Assembly: GCA_036172095.1 (NCBI GenBank)
Contig: JAVHSH010000023.1
Location: 62,001 to 126,000, forward strand
Direction: 5' to 3'
DNA length: 64,000 nt
Source of the DNA: JAKBEU01 sp036172095
GTDB taxonomy: Bacteria; Patescibacteriota; Microgenomatia; UBA1406; GWC2-37-13
Part shown: piece by piece, positions 60,897-64,000 of the stretch
Position numbering within the stretch: position 1 is the stretch's first letter
Layout of the letters: every line of letters begins with the position of its first letter
Notes under the pieces: generated by a model
The model's input: only the letters and a program-made list of their open reading frames with translations
Database searches by the model: none
Told to the model about the DNA's origin: nothing
Made by a program: the position numbers and the translations under genes

Positions 60897-62291
60897 TTAC
60901 GAATTAATAATGCGATTGCCAACGATGGATGCAACTGTGTCGATGGCGACTCTTTCTTGTTTCATGCTGTCCCTATCTCGGATTGTTACCGTATTATCTT
61001 CAATCGTCTGATAGTCTACCGTGATGCAATATGGTGTCCCAATCTCATCTTGCCTTCTATACATCTTCCCAATATTGCCAGCGTCGTCGTACTCCGTGAC
61101 AAACTGCATTTTCACAGAATCATAGAGTTTTTCGGAAATCTTCTGCAATTTCTCATCCTTTTGAAGTGGAAAAATAGCAACCTTGACAGGCGCTAGAGAT
61201 GGTTTTATCTTCAAGACAGTGCGTACTTTGCCATTTTCCAGGGTTTCCGTATGGAATGCATCGTCAAGTATCATCAAAACCAATCTATTCAATCCAACCG
61301 ACGTTTCCATGATATGCGGTACAAATCTGCTGTTTCTAGCTTGATCAAAATAATCAAGCTTTACGCCAGAAAACTGTGCATGTCGCGTGAGATCCCAATC
61401 GCCTCGTTGATGGACTCCTTCAACCTCCGCAAACTTTCCAAGACATGCGAAGTTGTACTCTATATCGAATGCGGCTTTTGCGTAATGCGCAAGTTTTTCA
61501 TGTTTTTTGAAACGGAGTTTATCTACACTTATCCCCAAGGTCTTGAGATACCAGTTCATTCGCTGATCTTTCCAATACTCAAATTTCTTATCCATGTCAT
61601 CCGGATGGAGGAAATATTGCATCTCCATCTGTTCAAACTCCCTTGTCCGGAAAATAAATTGTTTTGCGACAATCTCATTCCGGAATGCTTTTCCGACCTG
61701 TGCAATTCCAAACGGTAATTTGACACGCATTGAATCTATGATATTTTTATATTCCAAATAAATCCCTTGGCATGTCTCCCCTCTGGGGTAGACGACGTCC
61801 TCTTCAGCAAGTTCTTTTAGATTCCCGACGGGGGAACCGAAGTTTGTCTTCACTAATAGATTGAAGTCGCGTGCCTCGGTAAGATTCTTTCTTCCACAGT
61901 GTTCACAGGTAAGTTTCCCTTCTTTCTTTAGGGTGGTAAGAATCTCATTTATTTTGTCGAGTGGCCATTTGTCCACTTCATATCCATATTTTTCAAGAAG
62001 ATGGTCTGCACGCATCCGATAATTACAATCACGACAGTCAACTTGCGGATCACTGAAACTGTCAACGTGTCCACTCGCCTTCCATGTCATTGGATGCATG
62101 AAGATTGCGCTATCAAGCCCCACAACATCCCTTCTGGTAAGGACCATGTCATTCCACCATACTTGTTGGATATTATTCTTCAATAGAACACCGTAGTGTC
62201 CATAGTCATAGACAGCGGCAAGTCCTCCATAAATCTCTGAGGAGGGATAAATGAATCCCCTTCTTTTGGCAAGTGCAACAAGTTCTTCCAT
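60897..62291 (-). CDS. glyS: Glycyl-tRNA synthetase (dimeric type)
   Basis: A 464-residue alpha2 GlyRS of the archaeal/eukaryotic/Gram-positive type: MEELVALAKRRGFIYPSSEI, YGGLAAVYDYGHYGVLLKNN, motif 2 QVGKAFRNEIVAKQFIFRTR, EFEQMEMQYFLHP, and the C-terminal anticodon domain (APVKVAIFPLQKDEKL). Start at 62289-62291, because TATAAT on the minus strand ends six bases upstream; 30 further codons overlap recO. Confidence 0.96.
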   Translation of the reverse strand: MEELVALAKRRGFIYPSSEIYGGLAAVYDYGHYGVLLKNNIQQVWWNDMVLTRRDVVGLDSAIFMHPMTWKASGHVDSFSDPQVDCRDCNYRMRADHLLEKYGYEVDKWPLDKINEILTTLKKEGKLTCEHCGRKNLTEARDFNLLVKTNFGSPVGNLKELAEEDVVYPRGETCQGIYLEYKNIIDSMRVKLPFGIAQVGKAFRNEIVAKQFIFRTREFEQMEMQYFLHPDDMDKKFEYWKDQRMNWYLKTLGISVDKLRFKKHEKLAHYAKAAFDIEYNFACLGKFAEVEGVHQRGDWDLTRHAQFSGVKLDYFDQARNSRFVPHIMETSVGLNRLVLMILDDAFHTETLENGKVRTVLKIKPSLAPVKVAIFPLQKDEKLQKISEKLYDSVKMQFVTEYDDAGNIGKMYRRQDEIGTPYCITVDYQTIEDNTVTIRDRDSMKQERVAIDTVASIVGNRIINS

Positions 62292-62298
62292 ATTCAGA

Positions 62299-62832
62299 TT
62301 ATATAATACTGACGGGCATTTTTTTGCCCATAATATCCTCCCCGACTGTGACACACTCCTCATATGAATGGCACTCTCCATATCCTAAATGCATATAGAT
62401 GGCATTCATTGCATCAACTATCGAAAAATCACCGCTCTCTTTTTTAGCAATGGATATCAATAATTGTTTACACAGAACATATCCTTGTTGATCAGGTTGG
62501 TTTTCAGGAAGAAGTCGATCGAAAAGATATAAAATAGTGTAGAGGTTCTGCAATTTAACTGAGCTTTTTTTTATTGCGCTGAAATGTGAGATGAGGTCCA
62601 CGGAGTTCAGATAGCGTATATTACCCTGGCGCTCTGAATAGATAAGATGAATGAGTGTTCCCGTCTGCAGGGCGGAAATCCGTTTGCTAGTGATTTTTTG
62701 TATTCCCTTGGCCAATATGGTGACCTTACCAAATTGTTTTGTGAATACGCCCACGAGAACATCCGAATGAAGTATTTTCTTCTTCACGAGAACGATAGCC
62801 TCATCTTCCCGTGTATGAATTCGATATGACAT
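62299..62832 (-). CDS. recO: DNA repair protein RecO, short
   Basis: 177 residues: the N-terminal OB fold (EAIVLVKKKILHSDVLVGVF, TILAKGIQKITSKRISALQT) and the beginning of the helical domain (LQNLYTILYLFDRLLPENQP). It lacks most of the C-terminal part and the four-Cys zinc site of longer RecO proteins. RecO loads RecA with RecR. The gene's end overlaps the glyS promoter. Confidence 0.85.
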   Translation of the reverse strand: MSYRIHTREDEAIVLVKKKILHSDVLVGVFTKQFGKVTILAKGIQKITSKRISALQTGTLIHLIYSERQGNIRYLNSVDLISHFSAIKKSSVKLQNLYTILYLFDRLLPENQPDQQGYVLCKQLLISIAKKESGDFSIVDAMNAIYMHLGYGECHSYEECVTVGEDIMGKKMPVSII

Positions 62833-62835
62833 GCG

Positions 62836-64000
62836 TTACTTAAACTCCATATCTCGTTCCATTGCACCATTAAAGAGCGACTTTCCTTCTATGAGAATCT
62901 TATACTTCTGTCCTTCTACTCCTGATTGTTTTTGTACCAACAAATCAGATGAGTCAACTGAGGTAGGAAGCGTATATACTACTTTTATCTTTGACATTCC
63001 CATTGGGTTCACGACAAGGAATCCTTCAAACACTGTCTTGCCGAGATCATCATATGTCTGCACCTTCATCTGAGAACCATCAAATGAGACAAGTTTTGAA
63101 CCTTTTGGGACATAGATGCGGACCCAGTTGCGCAGAGGAGCGTTCAAGCACAATATTCTCTCTTGTTGTCTATTGCAGTTTGACGCTGGATATGGATTCT
63201 TGTATTCGACCTCAACCTCTCTTTGGTTTTTCACTGTCTTTGAAGTTATCGTTTCCGTCGTAAACAGGTTAGACTTCGCTCCGGCAAAATTCACGTTATT
63301 GACATGGAGATAGTCCCCTTTGCTTGTATTTATCTTTCCGGCATAGTTTAATTTTTCAATCGATTGCTGGATTGCGCTATCGTTGAAATTGAGAAGAATA
63401 TGTTTTTCATCCATATTCTTGAACATGGTCTGAGCTAAAGCACCCCAATAGCGTGATGGTGAGAATCGAAGAGCTCTATTGAAGAGCTCATACATCAGAT
63501 CCCCCAAGATGCCTTTTCTGTTTTCTTTTTGATAGCCAACTTCTTCATCAACAACGGAAAAGAGCTGGTAGATGACTTGTGCGCAATCACATCGCTTATC
63601 TATTTTTGCGCTGAATGTCACCCCATCGACCTGCGCGTCACCAAAAATCGTTAACATATCGACCAATATTTTGGAATCGAGTGCAATGATTCCATCATAT
63701 TGGACTCTCAAGCTGCTTTTTTTATAAAGCGAGTTGAATAATTCCAATGATTTAACGAAATCTGGTGACAGGTTACTATCACGGATATAGAGCTGACTGA
63801 CCCCTTTATGGTATGTCGCTATTTCAGGAGGCGCAGCGGGATGATTTGGAATGCTTGCATCAAGTGTGTAGATATCACTTGATTTTTCTATGGACATTTT
63901 TCCATCTTTTATCTTGAAAACTGCGTAGGCTGTCAAGAAACCCCCAGTTGCTCTTCTTTCTGCGGTGTTTTGGAACAGTAACAAATATGTCTGTTCTTTT
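62836..64000 (-). CDS. DUF4012-family protein (partial)
   Basis: The frame is open through the right edge, so the N-terminus is missing; at least 388 codons are in the window. It reads KEQTYLLLFQNTAERRATGG at the edge, the typical start of the DUF4012 domain, then SDIYTLDASIPNHPAAPPEI and DGIIALDSKILVDMLTIFG. Such proteins are large, membrane-anchored and extracytoplasmic in CPR and Gram-positive bacteria, with resemblance to LytR-CpsA-Psr-associated proteins; function unknown. Its stop is three bases before recO. Confidence 0.85.
   Translation of the reverse strand, partial: KEQTYLLLFQNTAERRATGGFLTAYAVFKIKDGKMSIEKSSDIYTLDASIPNHPAAPPEIATYHKGVSQLYIRDSNLSPDFVKSLELFNSLYKKSSLRVQYDGIIALDSKILVDMLTIFGDAQVDGVTFSAKIDKRCDCAQVIYQLFSVVDEEVGYQKENRKGILGDLMYELFNRALRFSPSRYWGALAQTMFKNMDEKHILLNFNDSAIQQSIEKLNYAGKINTSKGDYLHVNNVNFAGAKSNLFTTETITSKTVKNQREVEVEYKNPYPASNCNRQQERILCLNAPLRNWVRIYVPKGSKLVSFDGSQMKVQTYDDLGKTVFEGFLVVNPMGMSKIKVVYTLPTSVDSSDLLVQKQSGVEGQKYKILIEGKSLFNGAMERDMEFK

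Noticed and set aside
1..64000. UGA recoding as glycine (as in Gracilibacteria)
   Set aside because: Several well-bounded genes, for example greA and glmS, end at UGA exactly where the family ends, and no conserved glycine is encoded by UGA.

Overview
The window looks like part of a chromosome from a reduced-genome bacterium of the Candidate Phyla Radiation (Patescibacteria), most likely a Microgenomates-type lineage. The evidence is indirect: small or trimmed versions of core proteins (AlaRS of about 600 residues, RecO of 177, SufD of 185, TIM of 220), a DUF4012 protein, VanW, sortase and PilN/PilO surface genes, very tight gene packing, and few Shine-Dalgarno sites. UGA is used as a stop codon, so this is not one of the UGA-recoding CPR lineages. 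The taxonomic placement is an inference.

Layout. 1-6.9 kb (minus): an Rrf2 regulator, sufC-B-D-S-U, a three-cysteine ferredoxin and the start of a gamma/alpha-fused 2-oxoacid:ferredoxin oxidoreductase, forming an Fe-S assembly unit with a likely client. 6.9-8.9 kb (minus): tRNA t6A genes tsaD and a fused tsaC-tsaE. 9-14.8 kb (plus): ftsH, a 5'-3' exonuclease, a small membrane protein, glmS preceded by a probable divergent glmS ribozyme, and a secreted thermonuclease. 15-27 kb: housekeeping genes (patatin lipase, asparagine-synthetase domain, Elp3-like radical SAM protein, secA, NAD(P)HX dehydratase, alaS, tRNA-binding protein, DsbA-like protein).

27-32 kb is the accessory part: a 36-residue membrane peptide, a GIY-YIG gene lying between a tRNA-Glu gene and a 17-bp copy of that tRNA's 3' end, a Fic protein with 10-bp-phased operator repeats, and a two-gene MazG-like / GIY-YIG-DUF2075 helicase cassette that may be a defence system. 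32-44 kb: HAD phosphatases, greA, an ATP-grasp ligase, a LysRS fused to an HD domain, an inverted-repeat (REPIN-like) element that supplies the rdgB start codon, serS, and a regulated unit in which three short Ile/Leu/Val-rich leader ORFs and two tandem attenuators precede a glutamate-cysteine-ligase-like gene and an M20 peptidase. 44-64 kb is envelope-rich: a class A PBP, sortase, a PilM-like membrane protein, an anchored sugar-binding protein, VanW, and an rpsT-pilN-pilO operon that runs on through an LPETG protein and mltG; also uvrD, tpiA, glyS, recO and a DUF4012 fragment.

A theme running through the window is promoter placement. In at least fifteen genes a -10 hexamer, often extended (TGnTATAAT), ends 5-9 bases before the start codon, implying leaderless mRNAs. 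Using this rule I moved several starts downstream of the first possible one. The observations I would follow first are the tandem leader-peptide attenuators, the glmS ribozyme, the tRNA-bounded GIY-YIG segment and the MazG / GIY-YIG-DUF2075 pair.
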